Shown: one piece after another, positions 49,001-61,437 of the stretch
How positions within the stretch are numbered: position 1 is the first letter of the stretch
Layout: each line of letters opens with the position of its first letter
From: Tigriopus japonicus
Lineage: Eukaryota; Arthropoda; Copepoda; Harpacticoida; Harpacticidae
NCBI GenBank assembly: GCA_010645155.1
Contig: JAAGOF010000257.1
Location: 587,579-651,578, forward strand
DNA length: 64,000 nt
Reading direction: 5' to 3'
The notes under the pieces: generated by a model
The model's database searches: none
What the model was told of the DNA's origin: nothing
What the model saw: only the letters and a program-made list of their open reading frames with translations
Program-made: the position numbers and the translations under genes

Positions 49001-50900
49001 TACAGTGGTTCCTGATGTAATGCACGCTCTGCAGTCTAACTAAGTAACCCAGTAATCCTGAGGCATGACTGGAAGATTTGCCCCCAAAATCTACCCATAA
49101 AGTGAAGTGTTAGAAAGTGTCTTTTTATGACTAGCCGTGACTAAATTGGGATTGTGGAATCAATCCCCCTGCGATTGAGAGATCGGCCTCCCCATTAAAG
49201 TTAGCCCTTTTTCTGCGACTGGAATGTGGTCTCTAACCCGTGGCCATTTATGGCATGATAAGTGGCTTCATGACCGTTCGAAGGCACACAAGCATTCTTA
49301 AGACCTCTTTTTTCACTCCAAACAATAAACTTTGGAAGAAGAATCGTGGGAGCTAAGTGTTTTACGGGGAATTTGTCGTGAACTTGAGCTAATGCGCGTG
49401 TATTTATCCTGGCAGAAGAGGCCATTTCCTACTTGGACTTCGAAGTTAATTGCATATTCATCACTTCAGTATGCAAATCAGGTAGCTTTTGTTCCAAGAG
49501 ATCCCGGACAAGAGGGAAGAGAAAAAAAAGCACAGGCGTCATTTCCTGTTTCAAGGTTTATTAGTCGAGTGAGCGTTTTCGTCGTCTTGTCCTTGGTTTT
49601 CAAGCACTGCAAATCCAATCATCCCAGTCTATCAAAGGAGAAATCAATCTTGGTCGCCTTCGGCCATCTACCTATCAGGATTCACAGCTAATGAAAAGTC
49701 ATGAGAAACACGGCCATTTTGGGCGTTGTCTTCAATGTAAGAGTCTCAAGTACGTGCCTTTGTTTTGAGTTGATGATCGCCTTGCTAGCATCTTTCAATC
49801 TCGGAAAGAATGTTCTTGATCTCACAATGCAAAGACAGGAAAGGTGGGCTGTTTGGGAAACTGTAGCATTCACTGCTTTGCTGCTACACGACTTCTTTTT
49901 TCCAACACCCAAACACCCGAATATTGGGCGGGGACTGGGGCGAGAAAGTGGCACTCTATTGTTCGGCACCAGTAAATTGATCAGATTCAACAACAGAAGG
50001 AGTAAGAAGTTCACTTCCAAGAGGCGAAATGAGCGAGACCAGTCGAGGGTGTGTTTCATACTGGAGCTCGGATTCAAAAATGTATTTTACCCCACTGCAC
50101 GACAATCAATAGACCGAGCGAGACTTGGACGTGGTTTGGTAAACGTGGTGGGTGAATGGTTTGAAAGAAGTAATGATGCCCAAAATCAAGAAAGATCCAA
50201 ATACATATGGTAATAATGGTTTTTCGGGCTCCTAAATGAAAAGATCACGCTTTCTGACACCGTGAAACGATCAGAATTTGTGGCAGTAAATCTAGGAGAG
50301 GAGAAAACGGGGATGGGTTTTCGTCTGGTCTGTGCTTGATGTCTGTCTTGCCTTGAACTGAAAATGCTCTACCAATCCTGTTCGTCTCTTACCTTTGCTC
50401 TTGAATCTGGTCCCAGTGGGATGGTGCTTCTTCTCTCTGGATCGGGATTTTCCTGGATGTAAAATGAGGGTTTCGGCCTCCTTGGGCAACACAAAATCAC
50501 TCTGTTCCCGCCGATGGTGGAAATTGGGCGGCAGATTCACCGCCTGACTAATATCACTCAAACTGGCACTTTTCTCACACGTCACCTTCAGGCTCTTGCT
50601 CGATTTCCCACTGGGCCTGGTCCCCGCCGAAGCCTTGTCCTTGGAGCACAATCTGGGCGAAGATGTCGCCTGCGGTCCGGATGCGAGGGTCAACGTGGGT
50701 CGACGCGTCTTTCGGGGCTGAGACCGCTTCTTTTTGCGTTGTTTGGAACGGGACGAAATCACGCCCCTCGCCACTTTCTCTTCTTTGGAGAGCCGGGGTG
50801 GCGGGGGTGGCGAGTGCAAGAGAAACGCGTCCCGGCGGGGCGGAAGTTTGGGGCTCTCCACTTCCGTGGCGGAAGGCACGCACCAAAAGCGCATTTTCAT
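31004..50900 (-). CDS. Abl: Abl non-receptor tyrosine kinase (SH3-SH2-kinase-F-actin-binding domain)
   Basis: Minus-strand exons 50900-50393, 40543-39753, 33457-33195, 32837-32298 and 32216-31004 join to 3315 nt (1104 aa), phases consistent. A basic, Ser/Pro-rich N-terminal region (1-220, includes PPPPPR and KQRKKKR) precedes SH3 (about 225-279, ALYHF to WVPSNYITP), SH2 (288-378, FLVRESESS) and kinase (about 398-650). Kinase landmarks: GGGQYG, Lys430, Glu445, gatekeeper Thr474, HRDLAARN with Asp522, DFG 540-542, Tyr552 and APE 566-568. A Pro/Ser/acidic tail leads to a C-terminal F-actin-binding domain ([13 protein letters not shown]). It phosphorylates cytoskeletal and adhesion regulators. 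The start MKMRFW lacks Gly2, so this isoform is not myristoylated; a stop precedes it in frame, but a spliced upstream exon is possible. Confidence 0.93.
32217..32297 (-). other. 81-nt Abl intron that stays open if retained
   Basis: Donor AGAAG/GTCTGTG and acceptor CAACTTTCAG/TTCATC. The intron is exactly 27 codons long and has no stop in the Abl frame. Retention would insert 27 residues between the Pro-rich PPAPPRR and SSYKPKS stretches after the kinase domain. The weak donor (GTCTGT) would favour partial retention. Confidence 0.6.
33458..39752. other. 6.3-kb Abl intron
   Basis: Separates the VAVKTLK-like end of the kinase N-lobe from the next exon, at the same place as in other Abl genes. 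It contains short GGTT and GT-rich repeats (35909-35932) and GTACGTAC runs near 35000, but no gene or mobile element that I can support. Confidence 0.45.
35909..35932. repeat. (GGTT)n microsatellite
   Basis: About six units of TTGG in an Abl intron. Confidence 0.75.
44229..44258. repeat. CT-rich microsatellite
   Basis: Run of CTCTTTCTCTCTCTCTC in the Abl intron, bordered by CACTCACTCACTCG-type repeats just upstream. Confidence 0.7.
44571..44598. mobile_element. Micro-palindrome with 8-bp target duplication (copy 3)
   Basis: 28 bp: TAGAGCACTAT, six-base loop, and the exact reverse complement ATAGTGCTCTA. Flanks ATCAAGGC (44563-44570) and ATCCAGGC (44599-44606) agree at 7 of 8 positions. The terminal TAGAGC is shared with the copy in the Tc1 transposase. 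Confidence 0.65.
46717..46746. repeat. (CTGT)n(CTAT)n microsatellite
   Basis: Compound tetranucleotide repeat: CTGTCTGTCTGT then ATCTATCTATCT, in the Abl intron. Confidence 0.8.
47282..47381. repeat. 100-bp hairpin-forming inverted repeat
   Basis: Arms of about 40 bp: GAGGCTAGTTTTTTAAGCGC with following AAAGATCGATCTCAAGATC pairs with the right arm ending AAAAACTAGCCTC. The loop is about 20 nt (TAACTTACAATACTAAAGTA). No matching 8-bp flank seen. Confidence 0.7.
48873..48988. repeat. 116-bp inverted repeat with internal direct repeats
   Basis: Arms of 25 bp (left core CACTGGGTCCGA, right core TCGGACCCAGTG) extend outward with lower identity. Inside, TAGTACAATGA occurs twice in direct orientation (48898-48908 and 48953-48963), each next to an arm. 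It resembles a miniature DNA transposon; no target duplication was identified. Confidence 0.6.
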
Positions 50901-53900
50901 TCGATTGTCTCAAGCGATTGAGATCCCTGCCTGTCTGATGTGGCTGACCGATGACCAATCCTGAATGTTATTTACCTAGAAGAAAGGCAAAGGAGGACAT
51001 GGAGTTTGACAACACTTCAAGGCTGACGTTACAGGGTGAAGTTGTCGTACTTTCAAACTTCCACATTTGAATGGCAGAGTTATCAAAGGCGATGACAAAG
51101 AAACATTAATGCGACCTCCAAAAGGGGAACCTCGCATTTATCCATCATTCCCTTTTGAAGGGGAGCGCCTTTTAAAGAAAACCATTACCGCATGACCATC
51201 AGCATCATTTTCATAACGATGAGGGTTCAAAAAATTTCTTTATTCTTTGCTTTGCACTTTCAAGTCATTGGTTGGACGTTGCCATCTATAAAATAAAGTA
51301 CGCCAGGCGTGGATCGGTTCCCGGCAAATGACAGAAGCTCACGCAGTGGGGCGATTGACCTCAATTCCAACTTCAGAGGCCATCATTCCGAATTCATCGG
51401 GGTTCCTTAATCTCAAATGTGGTAAGCTTGGCTAGCCTCAATTGACCAGTCCTCCTGAACCACCCACGCCCTAACTGAGAGTTAACCAACAAACATCATC
51501 ACATTGTTGATTCCCCCGCCTCCAGGAATCGTGTTGGAAGCGTCGATGTTTGGCCAACTGTCCAACGTGTTCACTTGGGTACAAAAACAGCTACATTATT
51601 ATCGCCACATATGGACAAAACGAGGGGGTTTGGATGCTCTTCATGTTGGTTGTGCCTTCACAACATTGTCATTGTTTCTTCACGTTGATCGGCGATCCTG
51701 CGATTTGGCAATAAATCCTAATCATCACTCACGTGCACTTAAACAGTTATCAACAAGTGTGGGAAGACCACAGGTTTGGCAATAAAGCTCGTATCTGATC
51801 CCAATCAAGTTCATTATTGCTGGCTTCGACCATTGGGGTTCCCCCACACGGAAGCATTCATTGAACCAGAAAAGCAACAAAAAATGACAACTTTGTTTGC
51901 GTGAGCCCCTCCAAACCAAGCCATCCATCTATCCAGAGCTTGGGGTCTATTATCTCCCATTTTAATGAATCTAGACGAAACACGGGCACAGAGAGTCTCT
52001 CCGTCAAACTGCCTAAAAAACACCACCACCCCAAGTTAGTAGGTTAGTGGACTTGAACACCCAAAAGAGACAGACCACACTCGTTGAAAAAGCCAACGGC
52101 TAAAGATGGTGACGAGCAGCGTTCTCAACATCTCGCCTCGGGGAGCTTCAACTTTGATTATTTTGGGACTCAATAAGGTGGCAAATCTACTAGCGACATC
52201 ACAGGAGGAATAACTCGAAGTTTGACTGGTCCAATTTGAATTCTCTTTTGTTTTGAACTTCGGTCACATCAAAGTTGAGCCTCGCCAGCGAGAGACCACA
52301 CTCGAGGTGGCCATTTTCTTTCAAGTTCGGACTACTATTCCCTTTAGGGCTCGTTCTCTGAGCGAAAGAAAGTGTTGGTGCCTCGGGATCTTAGAATTTG
52401 AAGTTTGGCATTGCCTAGCGAAGGTACGGAAACTGAAATTGAGCCAGGATAAGGACACGAAAGACATACTAATTATACGGCTTGGTCAATTGAAAGAGCC
52501 CCAACGTATCCAGGTCTTTTTAGTATGAAGGATGAGATCGGAATGCCTCGAAACAGTTTGGCCAGGGGAGCATTGTGTTTCCAAACAGTAGTACCACGAA
52601 CGTGACAGATCCATGTTTGCCGTTCATGAAAGTGATTGTGTTTTGGAACCATTATTTGGACTGCATGAGAGTGGAAACGGTAATGGAGGAGTCTTAAACC
52701 AACATCGTGGAGGCATACAGACAATGGTCAGCGTTTGAGACAGCCCTCCAAAGTGACACTCCAGGAATGCCATGAACAAACGAAAGATGGACACTTCATG
52801 ACTACCCACTATAATGATAACAACAACGACATCGTCTTCTGACGAGCTAGTCAAGTTCATCCATCAAGAAAAGGAGCCTTTGTGAATGGAGCGAACGTGT
52901 TCCTTGGCCGAACCAAACGAAGATTATTAACGACAATAACCGTCTGTTACGTATAATGTTGGGGCTATGGACTGCATTTAGTAGATAGTGACTGTCCGAT
53001 CTATACAGTCCAACTGACGGTAAAGAAACTGAGGGGAAATTCAATTATAGCCTTGTGGTGAATCCGTGAGATTTCCCTAGTGAAGGTCATTCATGAATTG
53101 TTATTCATTCTGGCCTCCTGACTTGGTTGGAGAGGGCTACGTAGAAAGTGAGAGAAACCTCTGAGCAACATGGATTTAGCCAGAGTCATCTGGGCTTGTG
53201 AATACTACTACTACTTCTAATGTTTCGTTGTAAACGTGGTCAACCCTACAGGGACACACACTCTCTCTAATGGAATAGCCACACTATCGACAAAGTCAGG
53301 CCGATCTAATGGTGATTTCATGATCATTGGCAATTCATTTCCCTGTTGTCGTTCGGGAGTTGATCTCTCGATGGCCAAATGAGTGAAAATCTCCAATCTT
53401 CTTCATCTTGACATGCTGTAAGAGCGTAACTCCTCTTAGAAATGACATAAGTCTACAAGATAAGCAAACAACGAACAGGAACCATTAGCCCGTTCCCAAT
53501 TTCACTCGAATGAGCACTTGAACTCTCTCGCATAACGAAACAACACACTCAGAAATATGGTAGCATGTGTGAGTATATTACGTGCGTGTGTGTATGCGTG
53601 CGTCTGTTTACAAACGGTTGAAGGGGTAGATAGAAAAGGGGTCATTTCCTTTGGATTTCAAGAAGCAAGTTGCGAGCCTCCCATTAGAAGTGGTTTTGCC
53701 AATGAGCTCCAAGTATGCCCAGTGTAAAGGAAGCCTTGTCCGTACATTCGGGATGGTGAGGAGGGTAGCTAGCATTGGATTATTAACCGGGAAGTCGAGG
53801 GAATTCGTTTTCTTTTTCTTTCTACTTAAGAGAGAGAGAGAGAAACTAGCTGCTGGTCTTGTTGTGATGGGGGTTCCGTGAAACGCAAAGTGCCTTTTTG

Positions 53901-54072
53901 CCCAATTAAGGGAAAACCATGTCAAGTCATTAATGCCGAGGAGGAGCTACTACCTACCTAGTAACTCAAATGATGTTGATGGACTCCACAAACCAGGCCG
54001 AATCCCGCATAGTAGTTAGAAAGGGAGTTCAACAAAATCCACGACGAACCAAATTTCAAGAGTGCAAGTGAA

Positions 54073-54110
54073 TCTCTCTTTCTTTCTTTCTCTTTCTCTC
54101 TCTTTATCTT
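54073..54110. repeat. CTTT/CT microsatellite
   Basis: Pure pyrimidine run of CTCTTTCTTTCTTTCTCTTT type; a similar shorter run lies at about 54205-54225. Confidence 0.75.
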
Positions 54111-57100
54111 CCTCCACTTCTTTATTATAATGAGGCCTATCGATCACTCCGTTTGAAAGACCTCTCCACCTCTCACTTCACGAATCTTGATCATGCTCCC
54201 CCCCATCTTTCTTTCTTTCTTTTCCCCTCCCCAAATATTGGGAGCACGCTTTTTGCAAGCTCTTCAAATCAATAGAGGGGCAAATGAATGAATGAATGAA
54301 ACCTTGGAGTGTTCGTCTCTCTGGAATTGGCATTGCCATAACTCAAACAAGTATGGTTAGAGTCAATGACGTTGGGTTCATGTACTAGGCCGAAACTCGA
54401 CTTCGGGTAATGCAAGTGATTCAATGGGGAGAAAATTGCTTTTCAAATAAACATCTTTTGAGGCCTTTCATTCAAGGTCCAATGGTTTGTAACTAAAGTG
54501 ACACCATAAAGTCAACAATTCCGCAGAAAACGAAATATTGGATTTCGACCCGGGTTTTTGAAAGTGCCAAACCCGGACAGCCCTAATCTTTTCAGCGAGA
54601 GAGGAGGGATGCTTCACGATGGTGCAAAAGTTCAAAGCGTGGGTGGAACAACTTGTGTTGAGCCAAGGTCAGCCAGCAACGTCAACTGGTACGAATGTGG
54701 CTATGCTTGAAAAATGGAATGCGTTAGTACTTGACAATTTTAGCCAGGGCCATCCCTTCCAAAAGGCTTCTTTTTGGCCCAGACCTTCTATTCGAGAAGT
54801 CGTCATTTGTCAGCCAATCAAAGCATGAGATTGAAATCCACTTGTGTAGCTTGTCACCCAACAAAAGGCGATATTGAACCAGTTAATCAAGAGAGATTCA
54901 CTTAAATCAGACTGTCCTTCGACTCACACGACATTGAAGTCAATTTTCCGAAGAATGCCAGATTCAACTCGATGGAACGATTTCCTCCGATAACGTGTCA
55001 AAAGATTGGCATTTGTGGGCCCCAAAGATGCCCAAATATTGATCGACTGGGCCAACAAATTAGGTGATCGGTAACCTCCGTGCGAGCCCGAATTTGTCAC
55101 TTCCTCTGAACTTGGGAGTGTGAGAGTAAGTACTGTAGATACGTTCATGGGTGAGAGAGCAACTGCGGAAAACTCACTCTTCCTTGGAAACCGGAATCGC
55201 CTTCCGAGCCGACAAATCGCGATCATTTCACAGCAATTGCCACAAACAACTATCCATCAATCAGTCAATCCATGGCCTCCATCCAAGTGCCAGAGTAAGA
55301 TGATCCAGGAAACCAAGGCACCTTGCTCTCGAGATCATTTGTCATAAGGGCTCGTTTGTAGTGTGTACATCTTGAGAATTCCCAATTCTTGAACGCAGTT
55401 TGCGATCCAACGATTTTTCTCCTTTACCTTTGCTTTCAAAGTGATGAGAGTAGTGGCTTTTATGGCACTCCGGTCCTTTTTCTTTTTGAATGAGATTCCA
55501 GATTTTCTGCCTGGAATTTGTTCTGAGCCCAGAGATATGATTTAAGGCACAATCTGCAGACTCATTGTGTGGCTAAAGAACTTGGAAGGAACGAACGAGA
55601 CTCCCCTGCGGGTTTTGTGCTCTGGAATCTAGAATTCCTTCGTTCTTCAACTGTCGCCGTCCTCACCCGATGATCTGCTATGGACAACTTTACTCACTCA
55701 CTCACCTACTACACATGATGAACGTTCCTTTCAAGCTTTTGTTGGTGGACCTTCGGATGTCGATTGCCACGGACTCAGTCAAGAATTACGTATTTAGAAT
55801 TTAGAATTTCCAAGAAGTCGCTACGACCCTCTTTGGACAAGAAGAAGAAGAAGAAAAACGGTGATGCTTTAAAGCCAATCAAGGTGGTGGTTGTTGTTGT
55901 GGTGGTGGCGGTTGTCCTTCCATTGACCAAAGGCATCAAGGTGAATAAATTGACTAATTCAAGACCTTGCTTGGTCCTCGCATCTTTGAGAGTCAGTCGA
56001 GGCCAGGGTGAAATGATATCCAATCTGGGTGTTAGTGGTGGTGGTGGTGGATGGATAGAACGAGAATAATCATTATTATAATCATCATGAGGCTGATTCA
56101 TATCAATCCGAGCACCGAGGAGGGGACCACACAACGAGACTAAATTGGAATTTAGAGCATCTCCGTACGTACGTACACATGGACGTTCGTTCACCAGAGG
56201 GGGATGAACGGGGGGTTAGTTGATGGTGCCAGTGTTTGAACGGCCAAGGCAAATATCCAGATTTTTTCCCATCAGCATCTCTTTCGTCCATACTGGATGT
56301 CGATCTCATTCATGCTGCTCTGCCATGCCATGCTTTAGGTCAATCCCTGATTCAACAACCATGGCCCATTTCAAGAGGAAAAGATCCCATCTCGGTCACC
56401 GTTCCAATGTCCAGTTACCGTAGTAGTGAGTGACCACGTTGGTCGTCAAATAACTAATACGCCCTAGAAGGGACTTTATCAATTATTGCTCGATTCCTGT
56501 TTTACAGAGCGTCTTAAAGAGGTTCGTTGGCTGATGTGGGTGAACACTAACGGGGACCATCAGATTTTGATTGGTCAGTCAATGACACCGGGCCTCATTT
56601 GGAGCCATTTTGAGGAGGATTGGCTTACACATTTCCAAGCTCTTCTTACATCCAACACTATTTCGACCATTCCATTTTTGCGTTTTGTTTGATATGAATG
56701 GACATGGAGGATGGCTAGATGGATGGATGGAGACTAGTTACAGACAATGGAGATGGTTTGAGCATCACGACTTTGAGAAGGCTTATCACTCGAACGAGCA
56801 AGCCTCACACTCTCACATTCCTGAGTTTCCAATCAAATCTTCCTTGATTTATGCCCCGGTGAAGAGTTACAAGTTGCAGACAATTCGCTCGTAATGAGTC
56901 CTCCCAATCAAGTCTTTGTCTCCAAACAAAGACCTTCGTGGAAGTTCCAAGTCGGTATTTCAGATTGGTGTGTTGATGATCCTCACTCGGATGACATTAG
57001 ATACAAATAATATTGACACTGGAGGGTGTCTTTGAGGCCGTGGCAATAAAATACAGGGTGATATCGTCAGCGGATCTTCCTTAATGTTTGCTTTGTCCAA

Positions 57101-57410
57101 AATTTGTATGTTTAAAGGGTGTGGCGCAAGTCGAGCTCGATCTTTGTGCAATGACTTGAGGATATGCCTTTGATACTGATTTTGGGAACAAAATAAATGT
57201 CTTTACGAATAGGTACTCAAGTTCAAAACATCGAGCAAAGCAATCGAGGGCTCTATCCAGAGAGTCAGTGGTCTTTGAATACTCGAAATGATACGAATAA
57301 TGATGATGACTGTTCATAGCCTAAAGTGAAAATGAGACTCGGCTCATCTCTTTTTATCCCCTCCTCTCTCCATTTAGCGATATCAATAACAATGAATGAT
57401 AATAACTATA

Positions 57411-57427
57411 AGAAGAAGAAGAAAAAG
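57411..57427. repeat. (AAG)n microsatellite
   Basis: AGAAGAAGAAGAAAAAG; a similar AAG run occurs at about 55840-55856. Confidence 0.65.
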
Positions 57428-58085
57428 AATAACGAGAGCCTCGGCAAGCTTATAATCACAACCTCGGCCGATTTGAAGGTGAAAGAAATGCCTTCGGCCA
57501 ACCCTGCAACTTCTTTCAATAGTAACACGGTGACTTGACTTCAAGCCAGCCATCTTTTCCCTCTTCCACCCCAAGAAACTTGGGTATAAATGAATGGATG
57601 GATACGAGGATACGTTTAGAAATGTTGGCTGTAATGGAATTGAGCCCTGAGTCAGTGTTCTAACGGAATTAAATCTTGATTATTGGTCATCTGTTTAGCG
57701 GCTTGGCCCGAGAGGCTCGTCTTTTTCTCAAGTTTAATCGCTCAGTTGAAGATCAACCCTAAGCCCTCAAATAGATCCGAGAGGATTGCACAAAAACGCC
57801 CCAAGGTAAAAACCGAAACAGATGCTGCCCCCTCATCCAAATCATCCTTCGAACAAGGGTTCGCTGTACACACATACGTAGAACACTCGTGACTTGTCCT
57901 ACCAAGGACTTGTAAAGATCCCCGGGTGTTCCAAGACAGCATCCATCTCTTATCCAACCACCACCAAAACGAACGACTCCAATGATGACGAGAGAGAAAT
58001 AGGTAGTAGGTACATACTACATAAGTGGATTAGTCGATCAAACTTCAGGGCTTCGAGATACAAACAAAGGCAAAAAGAGAGGGGG

Positions 58086-58112
58086 CACCAACCAACCAAC
58101 CAACCAACCAAT
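58086..58112. repeat. (ACCA)n microsatellite
   Basis: ACCAACCAACCAACCAACCA followed by CCGTCCGTCCG. Confidence 0.75.
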
Positions 58113-61100
58113 CCGTCCGTCCGTTTTTGGGAATGGCAAAAAATGCGTGGGAGAACGGGATGCGTTGCATTGGGAGGCTAAAAAAAACAGAGTACCAACT
58201 ACCTACCAATCCTCAGACCATGGAGAGACAGATTAATAGATTTATAACCAGATAAGACCCATGACAAGAGGGTAGTTCGTGTCCGAAACAGTTAACCACT
58301 ATAGACGATCACATATTCAAGGAAATGATCAAAGCGCGGACGACGTTGATAATATACTGTACATATGTACATACGTCGAAAGAATTTTGTACGTAAAGCA
58401 AGGTTGGGATGCCAGATGTTGGCAGTCATTTCTTCTCTCGGTAAATTGGACGGACATGAATGAAGTAGCGTGCACAAGAAGTGACAGATTTTTCACGATT
58501 TTCCAATGAAAGAAGAAAATTGAGACACATATCGGGAACAAAAAAAGGGAACTGGGGTTATTGGAGCCGAGCATATTCAGGGTCGTTGCGGATAAATGTG
58601 TGACTCACAACTGATTGACTGACTAAAGAGCAACGAATAATCCCTCTTATGGGAGGGAGGGACTATAATTGGATGATTGAATGGCCGGCAATGAACTGAA
58701 AATGAGGCCAAATTGGAGGACGAAGGAGAAGGATCGTCATAATCATGCCTAGGGTTCGCAACGGGAGCGGGATTGATATTGCCGAAAAGTGAGTGCCAAG
58801 CTGACTGAAATGCCAAATTTGGCATTCATCCCAAAGACTAATCGAGTGGATTGTACTACTGATGCAATCCGAGCAAACTACGAGCATTCCATCTCAGCGA
58901 GCTTTTGAACCCGATTAAAAGGGTGAATGAATGTTGAGCAGAGAATCCATCGCTTTGCCATTGCCAATGCCAAGACGTCGTCAAATATGCCCTAGGAACG
59001 AACGATCTTCTGGACAGACCTCCCACGAATTTGGGGGAACAAAAGCTCAATTGGAAGAGCCGAGAGTCACCCAAGCACACCACAAAGCTTTGGGTGTTTG
59101 CCATAATTGTTTCCAAGAAACAGTTCAGACGCGTTGTTTGAATCCGTTTCACCGAGGTATTTGGAACGACTCGAAGCGCTCTTGATCATCCTGAAGATGT
59201 TCAATTGGGAGTTGGCAGAGAAGATGCCAAGTAAGTATTGATTCGGTTGGCAAAGGAAAGCCGGCGTTTGGATTATGATAGGGTTTGATGAGCTTCATGT
59301 TGAAAATAATCCCTGGTTTGATATTCTTTTTAGCTCCTACTTCGGGTGATCCTGTTCACAATATGTCTACGGAGATGGTGTGCATGCATGAGTGAATTTG
59401 TCTACGAACAAAAGAGCATCTCCAAAAACTACTCAAGACTTGCCATTGTTTGCAACTTGTCTCAGACTTCTTAGAATCTGAACGTACTCGAGAATATCGA
59501 GTTACGAGCTCGTTTCAATACCGACGCTGATTTAATTATCCTATCGATACAATATGAAACTTGACACCATTGCGAGACGAAAACTAAATCTAAAATCACG
59601 ATTCCGACCGTCGTTTCAGGTCGGAATTTGAAGAACCCCACAACTTTCAAGAAAGCCCGCCAAACCAACTCGGAAGTTTTCGAACCCGCATTGGTCATTG
59701 TCACGAAAATAAGGTCGTTAGCATAGTGCACTTTTCTCATTGGTGGCTCCTCGTCGGTCAATTTCCTCACATTGTTGCCAAAGATTCACACAATGGCCGA
59801 GGCAAGAAACGGAATGTTCCCTGGGAAAACGTGTGGTCAAGCCAAGAAAGAACTCGAATAACTGACGTAGTCGAATAGACCTACAACTACGTACATTGAT
59901 TGCTGGGCCAAAGCCTGAAGCAACTTCAAGAAGGAAATTATTAGTGTACACAGATATGTAGGTAGGTTGTCAGCCCGGGTGTTTAATGTGAGAAAAGAAT
60001 GACCAAAAGTTCCGAAGGGCTTCAAGACCGCCTTGGAAAGTCTGCGAATCGCCATTGATTTCCCAACCGAAAAATAACATTGATGCGCAGGAACCATCTG
60101 AACGACCCTTTCTCAAGCCAGAGGGATATCTACATGTAAATTCATCCATTATCCATTACACGTTTCACAGTCGACGAGAGAGAACCGCCCCTCGTTTTGG
60201 GTTTACATGAGCGGTTTTAATGACATCGATTGTCATGGCGGCAAACATCAAAGTCCGCGAGCCACTCTCTCTGCCATTCAAAACGGACCCCAGAAGCCGA
60301 ACATATGTGCTTAAGAAGAATTCGGGCTAATATTCAATCTGGCTGCGCGAGACCCGAAAGCCTCGTCTCATCGCGACTTGGGACAATTAATCAATTCTCA
60401 TCCGACACCAAGCAAGCAACAAGCAACCCAGCAACCTTCTTGCCAAGGGGTTCGTTCTCCATCACCATCATGGCCATGCATGCGTTTTCACAGAGCGCTT
60501 GGAGATATCGAGCCTACTTGAAAAACATGAGACCCTTGGAATGTCGAGGAAGTGAGTCAGAGATTCGCAAAAGGTCATTTCCATGTTCTATTCCGATGCT
60601 GAAGACGAAATCGATGACGTAAAGAAATCCTGGGCACAGCTTGGACAAATCAGCTTTCCATCGTTGGTTTTTTTCGTATGATGAAATCAAAGTGTGTCGT
60701 CAAAGAGATTGGTAAATAATGGTGCTAAGCAGATGGTCATAGTAAAGCTAATGGGACGCAAATCGCCTTTTCACATTGAGCTTGGAATTTCAATTCAAAT
60801 AAAGTCGTTTGGGACTCCTCGATTGGGATTCATTGAGCATATGTAACGTCGTTTGCCATCCAGTGAAAATGTGAACGAGATGACCTTATTTTGAAAATGA
60901 CACACCGTATTTCAAATACCAAGAAGACCTTCAAAGTTATCGTTGCTTTTCAAAAAATAGACAAATTTATCTCATGATACTCCTCAAGAAGTGCTCACGA
61001 GTTATTGTTTCATGTCATGCTCCGTCATTACCACTCTGTAAACCTATGAGCCACAATAGAAATCTTACCTTCCATATTGAAAAGCACCGAAATTTGTAAC

Positions 61101-61128
61101 ACTCGTCACTGTATAGCTCAAAAATTTC

Positions 61129-61437
61129 TTAAAACTTTGTCAAAACACAACCTTTGAAATTTGAATTGACTTGGATCAATTCCGAAACACTTTTGTCACG
61201 ACAAATTTCACAGAGCTCTTCTCCACTCAACTTCTTGAAGGCAACTGACTGCACAAAAGACACTCGCCTCAACTGTACCACTGCACTGCCAGTCATCAGC
61301 TGTTCATTTTGGAAGAGAGCGAGATCCTCCACTAGATCATCACAAGATGGGCCAGGAGGATTGGAGTGGGGTCTGTCCGTGAATGTCTTTTCTCGTTCAT
61401 TCATGTTCGATCGGGACGAGTCCCATGATGAACCGAC
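61129..61437 (-). CDS. Possible terminal exon of an unrecognised gene
   Basis: Open for 102 codons from a strong acceptor (CTGGCCTCTTTGTGCAG before 61437) to a TAA at 61129. Reads VGSSWDSSRSNMNEREKTFT, then DRPHSNPPGPSCDDLVEDLA and a hydrophobic/charged mix with four Cys, ending GCVLTKF. No domain recognised and no partner exon found. Composition is protein-like, but that is weak support. Confidence 0.28.
   Translation of the reverse strand, partial: VGSSWDSSRSNMNEREKTFTDRPHSNPPGPSCDDLVEDLALFQNEQLMTGSAVVQLRRVSFVQSVAFKKLSGEELCEICRDKSVSELIQVNSNFKGCVLTKF

Larger units (their letters stand above)
40544..50392. other. 9.8-kb Abl intron
   Basis: Between the N-terminal exon and the SH3-containing exon. 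It holds the micro-palindrome at 44571-44598, two hairpins (47282-47381, 48873-48988) and CT- and CTGT/CTAT-type microsatellites. Long first introns of this kind often carry alternative promoters, but no alternative first exon with MG at its start was found. Confidence 0.45.

Noticed and set aside
50514..50958. Long ORFs in other frames over the Abl N-terminal exon
   Set aside because: The exon is GC-rich, which lengthens all frames. Only the minus frame ending at the GTAAGAG donor in phase 1 joins to the SH3 exon.
55775..56194. 139-codon minus-strand ORF with Thr and Phe runs
   Set aside because: The length comes from microsatellites (GGTGGT and AAG repeats); no splice or domain support.
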